Source: Tranquillimonas rosea
Lineage (GTDB): Bacteria > Pseudomonadota > Alphaproteobacteria > Rhodobacterales > Rhodobacteraceae
Length of the DNA stretch: 64,000 nt
Direction: 5' to 3'
Assembly: GCF_900111315.1 (NCBI RefSeq)
Contig: NZ_FOGU01000006.1
Location: 248,001 to 312,000 of the forward strand
Shown here: positions 45,642-57,444 of the stretch, in pieces
Layout: each line of letters starts with the position of its first letter
Numbering within the stretch: the stretch's first letter is position 1
Made by a program: the position numbers and the translations under genes
The notes under the pieces: model-generated
What the model was told of the DNA's origin: nothing
What the model saw: only the letters and a program-made list of their open reading frames with translations
The model's database searches: none

Positions 45642-47675
45642 TCAGCGCTTGTGGCCGAGCAGCAGGTCGCGCACCTGGTCGGCCGCCGCGTCTGCGGTGA
45701 TATTGAAGTACTTGTACAGTTCCTCAGCCGGGGCCGAGGCGCCGAAGCTGTTCATGCCGACGAAGCCGGCCTTGCCGCGGCTGCCGCGCTCGCCCAGGAG
45801 CCACTCGTCCCAGCCGAAGCGGACGGCGGCCTCGATGCCCACGCGGACGGGGCCCGCGGGCAGGACCTTGCGACGATAGCTCTCGTCCTGCTGCGCGAAG
45901 AGCTCCCAGCACGGCATCGAGACGACGCGCGTGCCGATGCCCTCGGCCTGCAGCATGTCGCGCGCTTCCAGGGCCAGCGATACCTCGGACCCGGTGGCGA
46001 GCAGGATCGCCTGCCGCTTGCCCTCGGCCTCGGCAAGCACGTAGGCGCCGCGCGAGGTCAGGTTGTTGGTCCGGTGCTTGGTGCGCAGCGTGGGCACGCC
46101 TTGGCGGCTCAGCGCCAGCACGCTGGGCGTGCTGGTCGAGCTCAGCGCCAGTTCCCAGGCCTCGGCGACCTCGACCGCGTCGGCTGGGCGGAACACGTTG
46201 ATGTTTGGCGTCGCGCGCAGCATCGCCAGATGCTCGACCGGCTGGTGGGTCGGGCCGTCCTCGCCCAGGCCGATGCTGTCATGGGTCATCACGTAGGTCA
46301 CGGGCGAGCCCATCAGCGCCGAGAGGCGGATCGCGCCGCGGGCGTAGTCCGAGAACGTCAGGAACGTGCCGCCATAGGGACGCAGGCCGCCGTGCAGCGC
46401 GATGCCGTTCATCGCCGCCGCCATGCCGTGCTCGCGGATGCCGTAGTGGATGTAGCGGCCCTTGCGGTTCTTGGCGTCGAACACGCCCAGATCTGCGGTC
46501 TTGGTGTTGTTCGAACCGGTGAGGTCGGCCGAGCCGCCGACGGTCTCTGGCGTCACCGGGTTCACCACCTCGAGCACCATCTCGGACGCCTTGCGCGTGG
46601 CGACCTTCGGCTCGGTCTCGCTGACCTGCTTCTTCAGCGCGCGGATCGTTGCCGACAGCTTTTTCGGGACCTCGCCGGACATCATCCGGTCGAAGGTGGC
46701 GCGGCGGCCCGAGCCGAGCCCTTCGAGTCGTTCCTTCCAGTCGGCATGGGCCTTGGCGCCCTGGCGGCCGACCTCTTCCCAGGCCTGCTTGATGTCGCTG
46801 GGGATCTCGAACGGGCCGTAGGACCAGCCATAGGCCTCCTTGGCGTCCTTGATCAGCTGCTCGTCGGTCAGCGCGCCGTGTCCCTTGGCGGTGTCCTGCG
46901 CCGAGGTGCCGAGCGCGATATGCGTTTTGCAGGCGATCATCGAGGGGCGGTTTGCGGCCTTGGCGGCGGTGATCGCGGCGTCGATCGCCTCGGGATCGTG
47001 GCCGTCGATTTCCTGCACGTGCCAGCCCGAGGCGGCAAAGCGCTTCTTCTGGTCGGTGGAATCGGCCAGCGACGTTCCGCCGTCGATGGTGATGCCATTG
47101 TCGTCGAAGAACACGATGAGCTTCGACAGGCGCTTGTGGCCGGCCATGCTCAGCGCTTCCTGGCTGATGCCCTCCATCAGGCAGCCGTCACCAGCGAAAA
47201 CGTAGGTGTTGTGGTTCATGATCTTCGAGCCGAAGCGCGCCCGCAGGATCTCTTCGGCCAGCGCGAAGCCGACCGAATTGCCGAGGCCCTGGCCGAGCGG
47301 GCCGGTCGTCGTCTCGATCCCCTTGGCGAGGAAGCTCTCGGGGTGGCCCGCGGTGATCGCGTGGAGCTGCCGGAAGTTCTTGATCTGGTCGAGCGTCACT
47401 TCCCGGTCGCCGGTCAGGTAGAGCAGCGCGTAGAGCAGCATCGAGCCGTGGCCGTTCGACAGGATGAACCGGTCGCGGTCGGGCCATTCGGGGTCGGCGG
47501 CGTCGAACTTCAGGTGGTTGCGGTAGAGGACCGTCGCCACGTCGGCCATGCCGATGGGCATGCCGGAGTGGCCGGAACTGGCCGCGGCGACGGCGTCCAG
47601 GGCGAGGGTGCGAATGGCCGCCGCCATGTTCCAATGGTCGGGGTGGCGGTCGCGCAGCGTGGCGATGTCCAGCAT
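45642..47675 (-). CDS. tkt: Transketolase
   Basis: 677 residues. Thiamine diphosphate-binding [15 protein letters not shown] and the start [27 protein letters not shown] and [14 protein letters not shown] (shown as QPVEHLAML) match phosphate-site patterns. It shuttles two-carbon units in the pentose phosphate and Calvin pathways; no RuBisCO genes here, so the former. Divergent from the zapA unit and in one region with gap. Confidence 0.96.
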   Translation of the reverse strand: MLDIATLRDRHPDHWNMAAAIRTLALDAVAAASSGHSGMPIGMADVATVLYRNHLKFDAADPEWPDRDRFILSNGHGSMLLYALLYLTGDREVTLDQIKNFRQLHAITAGHPESFLAKGIETTTGPLGQGLGNSVGFALAEEILRARFGSKIMNHNTYVFAGDGCLMEGISQEALSMAGHKRLSKLIVFFDDNGITIDGGTSLADSTDQKKRFAASGWHVQEIDGHDPEAIDAAITAAKAANRPSMIACKTHIALGTSAQDTAKGHGALTDEQLIKDAKEAYGWSYGPFEIPSDIKQAWEEVGRQGAKAHADWKERLEGLGSGRRATFDRMMSGEVPKKLSATIRALKKQVSETEPKVATRKASEMVLEVVNPVTPETVGGSADLTGSNNTKTADLGVFDAKNRKGRYIHYGIREHGMAAAMNGIALHGGLRPYGGTFLTFSDYARGAIRLSALMGSPVTYVMTHDSIGLGEDGPTHQPVEHLAMLRATPNINVFRPADAVEVAEAWELALSSTSTPSVLALSRQGVPTLRTKHRTNNLTSRGAYVLAEAEGKRQAILLATGSEVSLALEARDMLQAEGIGTRVVSMPCWELFAQQDESYRRKVLPAGPVRVGIEAAVRFGWDEWLLGERGSRGKAGFVGMNSFGASAPAEELYKYFNITADAAADQVRDLLLGHKR

Positions 47676-47880
47676 GACAATCCTTCGTGGAAGACGTTGC
47701 GTTTCCTCGCCTGATAGTTAGCGGTAGCGCAGAGATCAAGCTCTGGAGGCCGTTTGCGCCCTCGTGCGGGGTTGCAGGAGGGGGCGGAAATAGGATTTGA
47801 CTTGAGTTGACGCTAGGCCGCCGGCGCGCGGGGCCGCGACTCGCTGGCCCCGCCGGCGGCATTGGGACAGGAGAGGCGCG

Positions 47881-48375
47881 ATGCAGGACGTCACCGAACT
47901 GGAACGGCGGATCAACGCCGCGCTCGACCGGATCGGGTCGGGCGTCGAAGCGATGGCGCCGCCACCGGCCCCCGAGGCGCCGGCCGCGGACCCCGAGGAG
48001 GTAACGCGCCTGCAGACCGAGCTCAAGGTTGAGCGCCAGGTCACCGCGCAGCTCGAAGAGCGGGTGCGCGCCCTCAAGGACCGTCAGGACGCGCGTGTCA
48101 CCGCGCTGGAGGGCGATCTGGAGACCGCGCAGACCCGCATTACCGCGCTCGAGGCCGAGCGCGCGCAGCTCAAGAAGGTCAACGACGAGTTGCGCGGCAG
48201 CAATGCCGCCCTGCGCGAGGCGAACGCGGCAGGCCTGGCCGATGCCTCGCTCGTGGACAGTTCCGCCCAGGCCGAGCTCGAGGCGCTGCGCCGCGTCCAC
48301 GAAAGCGACCGCGCCGAGCTGGACGAGATCCTGGCCGCGCTGCAACCCATTCTCGAGGAGACCGCCGATGGCTGA
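47881..48375 (+). CDS. Coiled-coil protein coupled to zapA
   Basis: 164 residues. A short N-terminal helix (MQDVTELERRINAALDRI), a Pro/Ala linker (MAPPPAPEAPAADPEE), then one continuous coiled coil from about residue 40 to 125 (heptads in ERQVTAQLEERVRALKDR and ALEAERAQLKKVNDELR), followed by a second short helix ending LPILEETADG-like. The stop overlaps the zapA start by eight bases, so the two are co-translated. Its shape recalls ZapB-type helper proteins that bind ZapA, but no homology can be claimed by eye. Confidence 0.8.
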   Translation: MQDVTELERRINAALDRIGSGVEAMAPPPAPEAPAADPEEVTRLQTELKVERQVTAQLEERVRALKDRQDARVTALEGDLETAQTRITALEAERAQLKKVNDELRGSNAALREANAAGLADASLVDSSAQAELEALRRVHESDRAELDEILAALQPILEETADG

Positions 48376-48763
48376 TATCACGATCACGATCGGCGGCCGC
48401 GATTTCCAGGTCGCCTGCCAGGAGGGCGAAGAGGTGTTCCTGCGCGCGGCCGCCAAGTTTCTGGACGGCGAGGCATCGGTGCTGACGAACCAGTTCGGCC
48501 GGCTGCCCGAGGGGCGGATGCTGCTGATGGCCGGGCTGATGCTGGCCGACAAGACCGCCGGCCTGCAGGAGCAGGCCCGCGACCTGGAGGAAAAGCTGGC
48601 CGCCCAGACCGCCGAGTTCGAGGCGCTGAAGAACGCCCCCGCGCCCGAGCCCGAGCGTGTCGAGGTGCCGGTCATCCCCACGAGCGTGGTCGAGACGATG
48701 GCCGAGATCGCGGCCCGAGCGGAATCGCTCGCCGATACGGTGGACGAGAAAAAGGCCGGCTGA
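48368..48763 (+). CDS. zapA: Cell division protein ZapA
   Basis: 131 residues from ATG 48368. ITITIGGRDFQVACQEGEE is the ZapA head, followed by FLRAAAKFLD and LPEGRMLLMAGLMLADKTAG; a coiled coil then runs to the end. ZapA binds FtsZ and bundles filaments at the division ring. Slightly longer C-terminus than E. coli ZapA. Coupled to the upstream coiled-coil gene; the stop lies within a terminator. Confidence 0.9.
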   Translation: MADITITIGGRDFQVACQEGEEVFLRAAAKFLDGEASVLTNQFGRLPEGRMLLMAGLMLADKTAGLQEQARDLEEKLAAQTAEFEALKNAPAPEPERVEVPVIPTSVVETMAEIAARAESLADTVDEKKAG

Positions 48764-48781
48764 AGTTCAGCCGGCCTTTTT
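48749..48781. terminator. Bidirectional terminator between zapA and grxD
   Basis: AAAAAGGCCGGCTGAA (48749-48764) and TTCAGCCGGCCTTTTT (48766-48781) form a perfect palindrome with A- and T-runs on both sides, so it can end transcription in both directions. It overlaps the zapA stop codon. Confidence 0.9.
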
Positions 48782-48815
48782 CAATTCCGATGCCTTGCCG
48801 GGGCGGCGCCCCGGT

Positions 48816-49175
48816 TCAGGCGTTGGCTTCGCGGATCTTCTCGGCCGCGGCCTTGTCGAACGAGATGCCCTTGTCGGCCAGCATCTGATCCAGTTCGCCC
48901 GACAGCGTCATCTCGGTGATGATGTCGCAGCCGCCGACGAATTCGCCCTTCACATAGAGCTGCGGGATCGTCGGCCACTCGCTGTAGTCCTTGATGCCCT
49001 GCCGGATCGCATCGTCGGCCAGCACGTTCACGTCGGTGTATTCGACACCCATGAAGTTCAGCACGCCGGCGACGCGGCTGGAAAAGCCGCATTGCGGCAT
49101 CGACTTGGTGCCCTTCATGTAGAGCACGACGTCGTTGCTGGTGACGGTGTCTTGGATCTGGTCTTCGGCGGTCAT
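48816..49175 (-). CDS. grxD: Monothiol glutaredoxin (Grx4 type)
   Basis: 119 residues. CGFS active site (Cys29-Ser32) preceded by KGTKSMPQ, plus WPTIPQLYVKGEFVGGCDII for glutathione binding. Monothiol glutaredoxins carry [2Fe-2S] clusters and work with BolA proteins in iron signalling; a bolA gene is 31 bases upstream on the same strand. Complete and normal length. Confidence 0.95.
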   Translation of the reverse strand: MTAEDQIQDTVTSNDVVLYMKGTKSMPQCGFSSRVAGVLNFMGVEYTDVNVLADDAIRQGIKDYSEWPTIPQLYVKGEFVGGCDIITEMTLSGELDQMLADKGISFDKAAAEKIREANA

Positions 49176-49206
49176 GGTATCCTCTCCGTTCTGGCGGGGC
49201 GGCCGG

Positions 49207-49449
49207 TCAGTCGGGCACCTTGGTGGTCAGCGCCAGCGCGTGCAGCTCGCCTTGGTTGCCGTCCATCTTGCCCTTGAGCGCGGCGTAGACCGCCCGCTGC
49301 TGCTGGACGCGATTCATGCCGCGGAAGCTCTCGTCGATCACCTCGGCAGCATAGTGGTTTCCGTCGCCGGCAAGATCCGTGATGGTGACCCTGGCGTCCG
49401 GAAAGCTTTCCCGGATCAGGTCCTCGATCTCGTGCGCCTGCATCGCCAT
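49207..49449 (-). CDS. bolA: BolA-family protein
   Basis: 80 residues from ATG 49449 (frame from 50679 crosses purL and is false). BolA fold: IEDLIRESFPDARVTITDL, GDGNHYAAEVIDESFRGM with His in the ligand position, and VQQQRAVYAALKGKM. This short form is the IbaG/BolA2 type. Together with the adjacent grxD it forms a known [2Fe-2S] partner pair. Confidence 0.92.
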   Translation of the reverse strand: MAMQAHEIEDLIRESFPDARVTITDLAGDGNHYAAEVIDESFRGMNRVQQQRAVYAALKGKMDGNQGELHALALTTKVPD

Positions 49450-49514
49450 CGTCTTATCTCCCGGAATGTAATCTCGATCTAAAGTTGGCAGGCCGATGCT
49501 GCAAGGGGCGCCGC

Positions 49515-51677
<2,163 letters not shown>

Positions 51678-51780
51678 GGAGGGGTCCGCGGTCTTTGGAA
51701 GGGCGCGCCCTCTGTAACGGCAGCCGCCGCACGGCGACAAGCGGTTTCGCCGCCCCTGCGTCACACGAGGCGCATGGCGC

Positions 51781-51857
51781 AAAAAAAAGGGCCGGACGCG
51801 AAGTCCGGCCCAGTCCAACAGGGAGGTAAAGACAGGGGCGTCGCCCCAGCGTCTTCA
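51781..51857 (-). ncRNA. Candidate small regulatory RNA (about 77 nt)
   Basis: Reading the minus strand from about 51857: hairpin AAGAC-GCT-GGGGCG-A-CGCCCC-T-GTCTT (51855 to 51829), then an unpaired stretch UUACCUCCCUGUUGGACU, then a perfect 9-bp terminator stem (51811-51789, GGGCCGGAC-UUCGC-GUCCGGCCC) ending in eight U (51788-51781). No open reading frame of note. The exposed CCUCCC could pair with ribosome sites, as in CcsR-type and AbcR-type RNAs of alphaproteobacteria. It lies between the VtlR-like regulator gene and purL. Confidence 0.65.
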
Positions 51858-51863
51858 CGGTTC

Positions 51864-51892
51864 ATCTATGGGGCGAGGCCGCGCGGCTCAAG
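51864..51892 (-). promoter_or_regulatory. Heat-shock sigma (RpoH)-type promoter for the small RNA
   Basis: On the minus strand CTTGAG (51892-51887) and CCCCATAGAT (51873-51864) are separated by 13 bases, close to the sigma-32 pattern CTTGAAA-N11-16-CCCATNT. Transcription would start near 51857. Confidence 0.55.
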
Positions 51893-51964
51893 CAAAAGAT
51901 GCAAACAATCTGTGCAAATCGGGTATGCTACTTGTGCATGACCGGTGAAAATCGCGACAGAATG

Positions 51965-52876
51965 TTAACGCTCCCGCTCTGCGGTCTGTAGCCTGCGGCG
52001 GTGCTCGAAGATCTCGTCGACGACGAAATCGCGGAAGGCGGCAATCCGTTTCGATTGGCGCAGTTCCTCGGGATAGGCGAGGAAAACCGGCACCTCGGCG
52101 GATTCGAGATCGGGCAGGACACGCACGATCGAGGGGAAATCCTCGATCACGTAGTCCGGCAGAAGCCCCACGCCGAGCCCCGCGATCGTCGCCTGCAGCA
52201 CACCGAAGTAGTTGTTCACGGTCAGCATCGAGGGGATGTCGTGAGTCAGAAGCTCCTGGACCATCACGGCGCCGGCGCTGACCTGGGGGGTGTTCGGGCT
52301 CTGGCAGATCAGGCGGTGGTTGCTGAGATCGCTGGCCTTTTCCGGGGTGCCGCGCTGCGCGAGGTATTCGGGCGAGGCGTAGAGCCGCATGCGGATCGTC
52401 ATCAGCCGCTTGCGGATCAGGTCCGCCTGGCTCGGTTCCTTCATGCGGATGGCGATGTCGGCCTCGCGCATGGGCAGATCCAGCACGCGCTCTTCCAGCA
52501 TAAGGTCGATCTTGAGATCGGGGTACTTTGCATAGAGCGCGGGCATCCGCGGCGTCAGCCAGAGCGAGCCGAAACCCGTCGCCGTCGTGACCCGCAGCTC
52601 ACCGAACACCTCTTCCTCGCTGTCGCGGATCCGCGCGGCGGCGGTGTCGATCCGGCGGCGCATGGAGCTGGTGGCGTCGAACAGCAGCTCTCCCTGCTCG
52701 GTCAGGATCAGGCCGCGGGCATGACGGTGGAACAGCGTCGTGTTCAACGACTCTTCCAGGGCCCGGATCTGCCGGCTGACGGCCGATTGCGACAGGTGCA
52801 GTATGTCCCCGGCGTGGGTCAGGCTGCCCGCATCCGCAACCGCGTGAAAAATTCTCAGCTTGTCCCAGTCCATCAT
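51965..52876 (-). CDS. LysR-family regulator of the VtlR/LsrB type
   Basis: 303 residues. The N-terminus MDWDKLRIFHAVADAGSLTH, SQSAVSRQIRALEESLNTTL and FHRHARGLILTEQGELL are nearly identical to what I recall of the conserved alphaproteobacterial VtlR/LsrB protein, as is LPMREADIAIRMKEPSQADL in the effector domain. In Brucella and Agrobacterium VtlR activates AbcR small RNA genes; LsrB in rhizobia answers oxidative stress. A small RNA candidate lies downstream. Divergent from the IOR gene. Confidence 0.9.
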   Translation of the reverse strand: MMDWDKLRIFHAVADAGSLTHAGDILHLSQSAVSRQIRALEESLNTTLFHRHARGLILTEQGELLFDATSSMRRRIDTAAARIRDSEEEVFGELRVTTATGFGSLWLTPRMPALYAKYPDLKIDLMLEERVLDLPMREADIAIRMKEPSQADLIRKRLMTIRMRLYASPEYLAQRGTPEKASDLSNHRLICQSPNTPQVSAGAVMVQELLTHDIPSMLTVNNYFGVLQATIAGLGVGLLPDYVIEDFPSIVRVLPDLESAEVPVFLAYPEELRQSKRIAAFRDFVVDEIFEHRRRLQTAERER

Positions 52877-53029
52877 TCCGGTTTTCCATGAGATAGCAGG
52901 TATCGCGCACTTACATGGCTGGACCCTAGAGCAAAAGCATCAATGTCGCCCGGTCCGGTGCAGGCGCGCTGCCGCGTGCGCGGGCGTCTGCCCAAAATCT
53001 GGCGCCCAAACCTTAAGAAAGGTTATTCA

Positions 53030-56000
53030 ATGGTGCGCCAGGATGTCCGTCTGACCGACCGCTTCGATCTCGAAAAAGAACACGTTCTGCTGAACGGCAC
53101 GCAGGCTCTCGTGCGGCTGATGCTCATGCAGAAGGCCCGCGATACCGCGGCGGGGCTGAACACCGCCGGCTACGTGACCGGCTATCGCGGCTCGCCGCTG
53201 GGCAGCGTCGACCTGCAGATGGCGCGGGCGGGCGAGCTGCTGAACGCCTCCGACATCCGGTTCGAGCCCGGCCTGAACGAGGACCTTGCCGCCACCGCGC
53301 TCTGGGGCAGCCAGACGGCCGAACTGCGCGGCGAGGGCAAATACAACGGGGTCTTCGGCCTGTGGTACGGCAAGGGGCCGGGGGTCGATCGCTCGGGCGA
53401 TGCGATGCGGCATGCGAACATGGCCGGCACCTCGCCCCATGGCGGCGTGCTGATGGCGATGGGCGACGACCATACCGGCGAATCCTCGACCACCTGCCAC
53501 CAGTCGGACTGGGCGCTGGTCGATGTCTACATGCCGGTCCTGTCGCCCGCCGGTGTGCAGGAGATCCTAGACTACGGCGCCTATGGTTTCGCGCTCTCGC
53601 GCTTTTCGGGGCTGTGGTGCGGGCTGAAGCTGATGAAGGACACCGTCGAAGTGACGAGCGTCGTCGACGGGCGCCCGGACCGGATGCGCTTCGTCACGCC
53701 GCAGGATTTCGCGATGCCGCCCGACGGCCTGAACATCCGCCTCGGCGACCACTGGGTCCCGCAGGAGGCGCGGATCATCGACCACAAGCGGTTCGCGGCC
53801 GAGGCCTTTGCCCGCGCCAACGGGATTGACCGCCGCGTTCACGGCAAGCCCGGCGCGAGGATAGGCTTCGTGGCGGCGGGCAAGAACTGGCTGGACCTGC
53901 AGCACGCGCTGTCGCTTCTGGGGATCGACGACGACACCTGCGACCGGCTGGGGCTGACGACCTACAAGGTCGGCCAGACCTTCCCGCTGGACATGGACGG
54001 CTTCCACGACTGGGCCGAGGGGCTGGACCTGATCGTCGTGGTCGAGGAAAAGCGCAAGCTGATCGAGGTGCAGGTCAAGGAGGCGATCTTCGATGACCGG
54101 CGGGGCCGTCGGGTCTATGGCTGGCACAAGGGCGACACGTGGGAACACGGCCGCCGGATGGAGCTGTTCCCGACCCGCTACGCGCTGGACCCGACCTACA
54201 TCGCCGATAAGCTGGGCGAGATCCTGGTCGAGGAGGGACGCGGCACCGACGCGATCCACGGGGCGCTTGCCCGGCTGGGCGAGGCGCGCAAGGCCGACGA
54301 CGGCACCGAGATCTCGGCGCGGCTGCCGTATTTCTGCGCCGGCTGTCCGCACAACACCTCGACAAAGGTGCCCGAGGGCAGCCGGGCCTATGCCGGGATC
54401 GGCTGTCACATCATGGCGCTCTGGATGGACCGCGAGACGTCGGGCTTCACCCACATGGGCGGCGAAGGGGTGAACTGGGTAGGCGAGGCACCGTTCTCGA
54501 CCCGGAGCCACGTGTTCCAGAACATGGGAGACGGCACCTACAACCATTCAGGCGTGCAGGCGATCCGCGCGGCGCTGATGTCGGGCGTGAACATCACCTT
54601 CAAGATCCTCTACAACGACGCCGTCGCGATGACCGGCGGGCAGAAGAACGATGGCGGGCTGACGCCGCAGCAGATCGTTGCCGAATTGCGGGCAATGGGC
54701 CTCACGAAGGTCTTTCTGGTCCACGACCCGAAGGAGGACCTCGACCTGTCGGTCTTTCCGAAGGACCTGGAGGTCTTCGAGCGCGACGACCTCGGCACGG
54801 TGCAGGAGCGCTGCACCGGGATCGAAGGTGTCTCTGCGATCGTCTATGTCCAGACCTGCGCAGCCGAGAAGCGGCGGCGGCGCAAGAAGGGCGCGTTCCC
54901 CGATCCCGATACGCGGGTCTTCATCAACACCGATGTCTGCGAGGGATGCGGCGATTGCGGCGTGCAGTCGAACTGCGTGGCGGTCGTGCCCGAGGAGACC
55001 GAGTTCGGCCGCAAACGCGCGATCGACCAATCGGCCTGCAACAAGGACTTTTCCTGCCTCAAGGGCTTCTGTCCGTCCTTCGTCACCGTCCACGGCGGCG
55101 AACTGCGCAAGGAGCCGACGCAGCAGGTCGAGATCGGCACGCTGCCGCAGCCCGACATCCCGACGATCGAGGGGACGCACAACATCGTCATCACCGGTGT
55201 CGGCGGCACGGGTGTGGTGACCGTCGGCGCGGTGCTCGCGATGGCGGCGCATCTCGACGGCAAGGGCGCGGGCATGATGGAGATGGCGGGCCTTGCGCAG
55301 AAGGGCGGGGCGGTGCACATCCATTGCCGCCTGGCCGAGACGCCGGACGGCATCAGCGCGATCCGCGTCGCCACCGGCGAGTGCGACGCCCTGATCGGCG
55401 GCGACCTCGTGGTCAGCGCCGGGGCCCGGACCCGCGGCTTGCTCGCGTCGTCGGCGGGGGCGGTGGTGAACAGCCATGAGATCGTCACCGGCGACTTCAC
55501 CCGCGACCCCGAGTTCCGCATCCCGGCGCCCGACCTGACCGGCGCGCTGCGCGACCGGCTGGGGGAAGCCCTCTCGCTGTTCGACGCGACAGCCCTGGCC
55601 GAGGCCACGCTGGGCGACACGATCTATGCCAACATGCTGGTCTTCGGGGCGGCGTGGCAGAAGGGGCTCGTGCCCGTGTCGCTCGACGCTCTGACCCGCG
55701 CGATCGAGATGAACGGCGCCGCGGTGGAGCAGAACCTTCGGGCCTTCGAGATCGGGCGCTGGGCGGCGCACGCGCCGGAGGCGGCCGAGCGGCTGCTGGC
55801 GGCCGAGTTGGTCGCGCTGCCAAACACGACCGAGGACCGCGTCGCCCATCGCGCCCGGCACCTGGAAGCCTATCAGTCTCGCCGCCTGGCCGACCGGTAC
55901 CTCGAGCGGGTCAACGCGATCGAGGACGCCGAACTGCGCGAGGCGGTGGCGCTGGGGTATCACAAGCTGTTGTCCTACAAGGACGAATACGAGGTCGCGC

Positions 56001-56452
56001 GCCTTCTGCAGGAGACGCGCGACAAGGCGCGGCACACTTTCACGGGCGATTTCCGGCTGGAGTATCACCTCGCCCCGCCGGTCCTGTCCGGCACCGCCTC
56101 CGACGGCCGGCCGAAGAAGCGCGCCTTCGGCCCCTGGATCGAACGCCTCTTCCCGCTGCTGGCGCGGTTTCGGACCCTGCGGGGGACGGCGCTCGATCCC
56201 TTCGGCTACAGCGCCGAGCGCCGGATGGAGCGGGAACTGATCCGCCAGTACGAGCGCGACCTGGACGAGGTGCTGCCGCGCCTGACGCCCGGGACGCGGG
56301 ATGCGACGATCGCGCTGGCGCGGTTGCCGCTGTCGATCCGCGGCTTCGGACCGGTGAAGGCCGCCAACGCCGAAGCTGCCGCGCGGCAGAGGGAGGATCT
56401 GCTGGACACGATCCGCGCCGGCGGGGTGCAGCTCGACAGCGCGGCCGAGTGA
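53030..56452 (+). CDS. Indolepyruvate ferredoxin oxidoreductase, fused subunits
   Basis: 1140 residues from ATG 53030 (AAAGG upstream). Order: alpha-like pyrimidine-binding part (TAGYVTGYRGSPLGSVDLQM near residue 45), thiamine diphosphate domain (FCAGCPHNTSTK, YNDAVAMTGGQK at about 440-550), a cysteine region NTDVCEGCGDCGVQSNC with CNKDFSC (about 640-690), and a gamma-like domain (ITGVGGTGVVTVGAVLAMAA) near 720-900. It oxidatively decarboxylates aryl pyruvates from amino-acid transamination to acyl-CoA and reduces ferredoxin, and is oxygen-tolerant in this family. Gene order unaffected; no separate iorB is needed. Only part of the second 4Fe-4S pattern is present. Confidence 0.93.
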   Translation: MVRQDVRLTDRFDLEKEHVLLNGTQALVRLMLMQKARDTAAGLNTAGYVTGYRGSPLGSVDLQMARAGELLNASDIRFEPGLNEDLAATALWGSQTAELRGEGKYNGVFGLWYGKGPGVDRSGDAMRHANMAGTSPHGGVLMAMGDDHTGESSTTCHQSDWALVDVYMPVLSPAGVQEILDYGAYGFALSRFSGLWCGLKLMKDTVEVTSVVDGRPDRMRFVTPQDFAMPPDGLNIRLGDHWVPQEARIIDHKRFAAEAFARANGIDRRVHGKPGARIGFVAAGKNWLDLQHALSLLGIDDDTCDRLGLTTYKVGQTFPLDMDGFHDWAEGLDLIVVVEEKRKLIEVQVKEAIFDDRRGRRVYGWHKGDTWEHGRRMELFPTRYALDPTYIADKLGEILVEEGRGTDAIHGALARLGEARKADDGTEISARLPYFCAGCPHNTSTKVPEGSRAYAGIGCHIMALWMDRETSGFTHMGGEGVNWVGEAPFSTRSHVFQNMGDGTYNHSGVQAIRAALMSGVNITFKILYNDAVAMTGGQKNDGGLTPQQIVAELRAMGLTKVFLVHDPKEDLDLSVFPKDLEVFERDDLGTVQERCTGIEGVSAIVYVQTCAAEKRRRRKKGAFPDPDTRVFINTDVCEGCGDCGVQSNCVAVVPEETEFGRKRAIDQSACNKDFSCLKGFCPSFVTVHGGELRKEPTQQVEIGTLPQPDIPTIEGTHNIVITGVGGTGVVTVGAVLAMAAHLDGKGAGMMEMAGLAQKGGAVHIHCRLAETPDGISAIRVATGECDALIGGDLVVSAGARTRGLLASSAGAVVNSHEIVTGDFTRDPEFRIPAPDLTGALRDRLGEALSLFDATALAEATLGDTIYANMLVFGAAWQKGLVPVSLDALTRAIEMNGAAVEQNLRAFEIGRWAAHAPEAAERLLAAELVALPNTTEDRVAHRARHLEAYQSRRLADRYLERVNAIEDAELREAVALGYHKLLSYKDEYEVARLLQETRDKARHTFTGDFRLEYHLAPPVLSGTASDGRPKKRAFGPWIERLFPLLARFRTLRGTALDPFGYSAERRMERELIRQYERDLDEVLPRLTPGTRDATIALARLPLSIRGFGPVKAANAEAAARQREDLLDTIRAGGVQLDSAAE

Positions 56453-56551
56453 GGCGGCGCGCGATGATGGACTTCCGGCGGCAGGCGACCTATGCGCTGG
56501 GAACGAGACCCTCGATTCGGGATCGGGGATCGCTGCAAGCTGCGAGGCGAC

Positions 56552-57361
56552 ATGGCGGTTGGCATTTTCGATAGCGGGCTGGGCGGCCTGACGGTTCTGG
56601 ACGCGGTGCAGAAGCGTCTGCCCGACCTGCCGCTGGTCTATCTGGGCGACAACGCGCACGCGCCCTACGGCGTGCGCGATTCCGACGACATCTACGGCCT
56701 GACCACGGCCGGCGTGCAACGGATGTTCGATTCCGGCTGCGATCTGGTGATCCTGGCCTGCAACACCGCCAGCGCCGCCGCCCTGCGCCGCATGCAGGAG
56801 GCGTGGATGCCACAGGGCAAGCGGGTGCTGGGCGTCTTCGTGCCGCTGATCGAGGCCCTGACCGAGCGGCAATGGGGCGACAACTCTCCGCCGCGCGAGG
56901 TCGCGGTCAAGCATGTCGCGCTGTTCGCCACCCCAGCCACCGTGTCGAGCCGCGCCTTCCAGCGCGAGCTGGCGTTCCGGGCGATCGGCGTGGACGTCGA
57001 GGCGCAGGCCTGCGGCGGGGTCGTGGACGCGATCGAGGACGGCGATCTGATCCTCGCCGAGGCGCTGGTGCGCTCGCATGTGGAGGCGCTGAAGCGCAAG
57101 ATGCCCAACCCGCAGGCCGCGGTGCTGGGCTGTACGCATTACCCGCTGATGCAGGAGGCCTTCCAGGAGGCGCTGGGCCCCGATGTCGAGGTCTATTCGC
57201 AGGCCAACCTCGTGGCCGAGAGCCTGGCCGACTATCTGGGCCGGCATCCGGACATCGCCGGGGGTGGCGCGCCCGCCTTTCTCACAACCGGCGACCCGCG
57301 CCGGGTGTCGTCCAAGGCGACGCAGTTCCTGCGACGCGGGATCACCTTCGAAGCCGCGTAA
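56552..57361 (+). CDS. murI: Glutamate racemase
   Basis: 269 residues from ATG 56552. Both catalytic cysteines are present: [15 protein letters not shown] and [24 protein letters not shown] is the substrate-binding start. It makes D-glutamate for peptidoglycan. It follows the IOR gene by 99 bases and precedes argC by 83. Confidence 0.95.
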   Translation: MAVGIFDSGLGGLTVLDAVQKRLPDLPLVYLGDNAHAPYGVRDSDDIYGLTTAGVQRMFDSGCDLVILACNTASAAALRRMQEAWMPQGKRVLGVFVPLIEALTERQWGDNSPPREVAVKHVALFATPATVSSRAFQRELAFRAIGVDVEAQACGGVVDAIEDGDLILAEALVRSHVEALKRKMPNPQAAVLGCTHYPLMQEAFQEALGPDVEVYSQANLVAESLADYLGRHPDIAGGGAPAFLTTGDPRRVSSKATQFLRRGITFEAA

Positions 57362-57444
57362 CGCTTGACCCAGACCGACAGCCGCGGCCTGCACTGGCCC
57401 GCGGCGACCGTGCCCGCGCCACAGGCGGGCTGAGGAGACAGACC

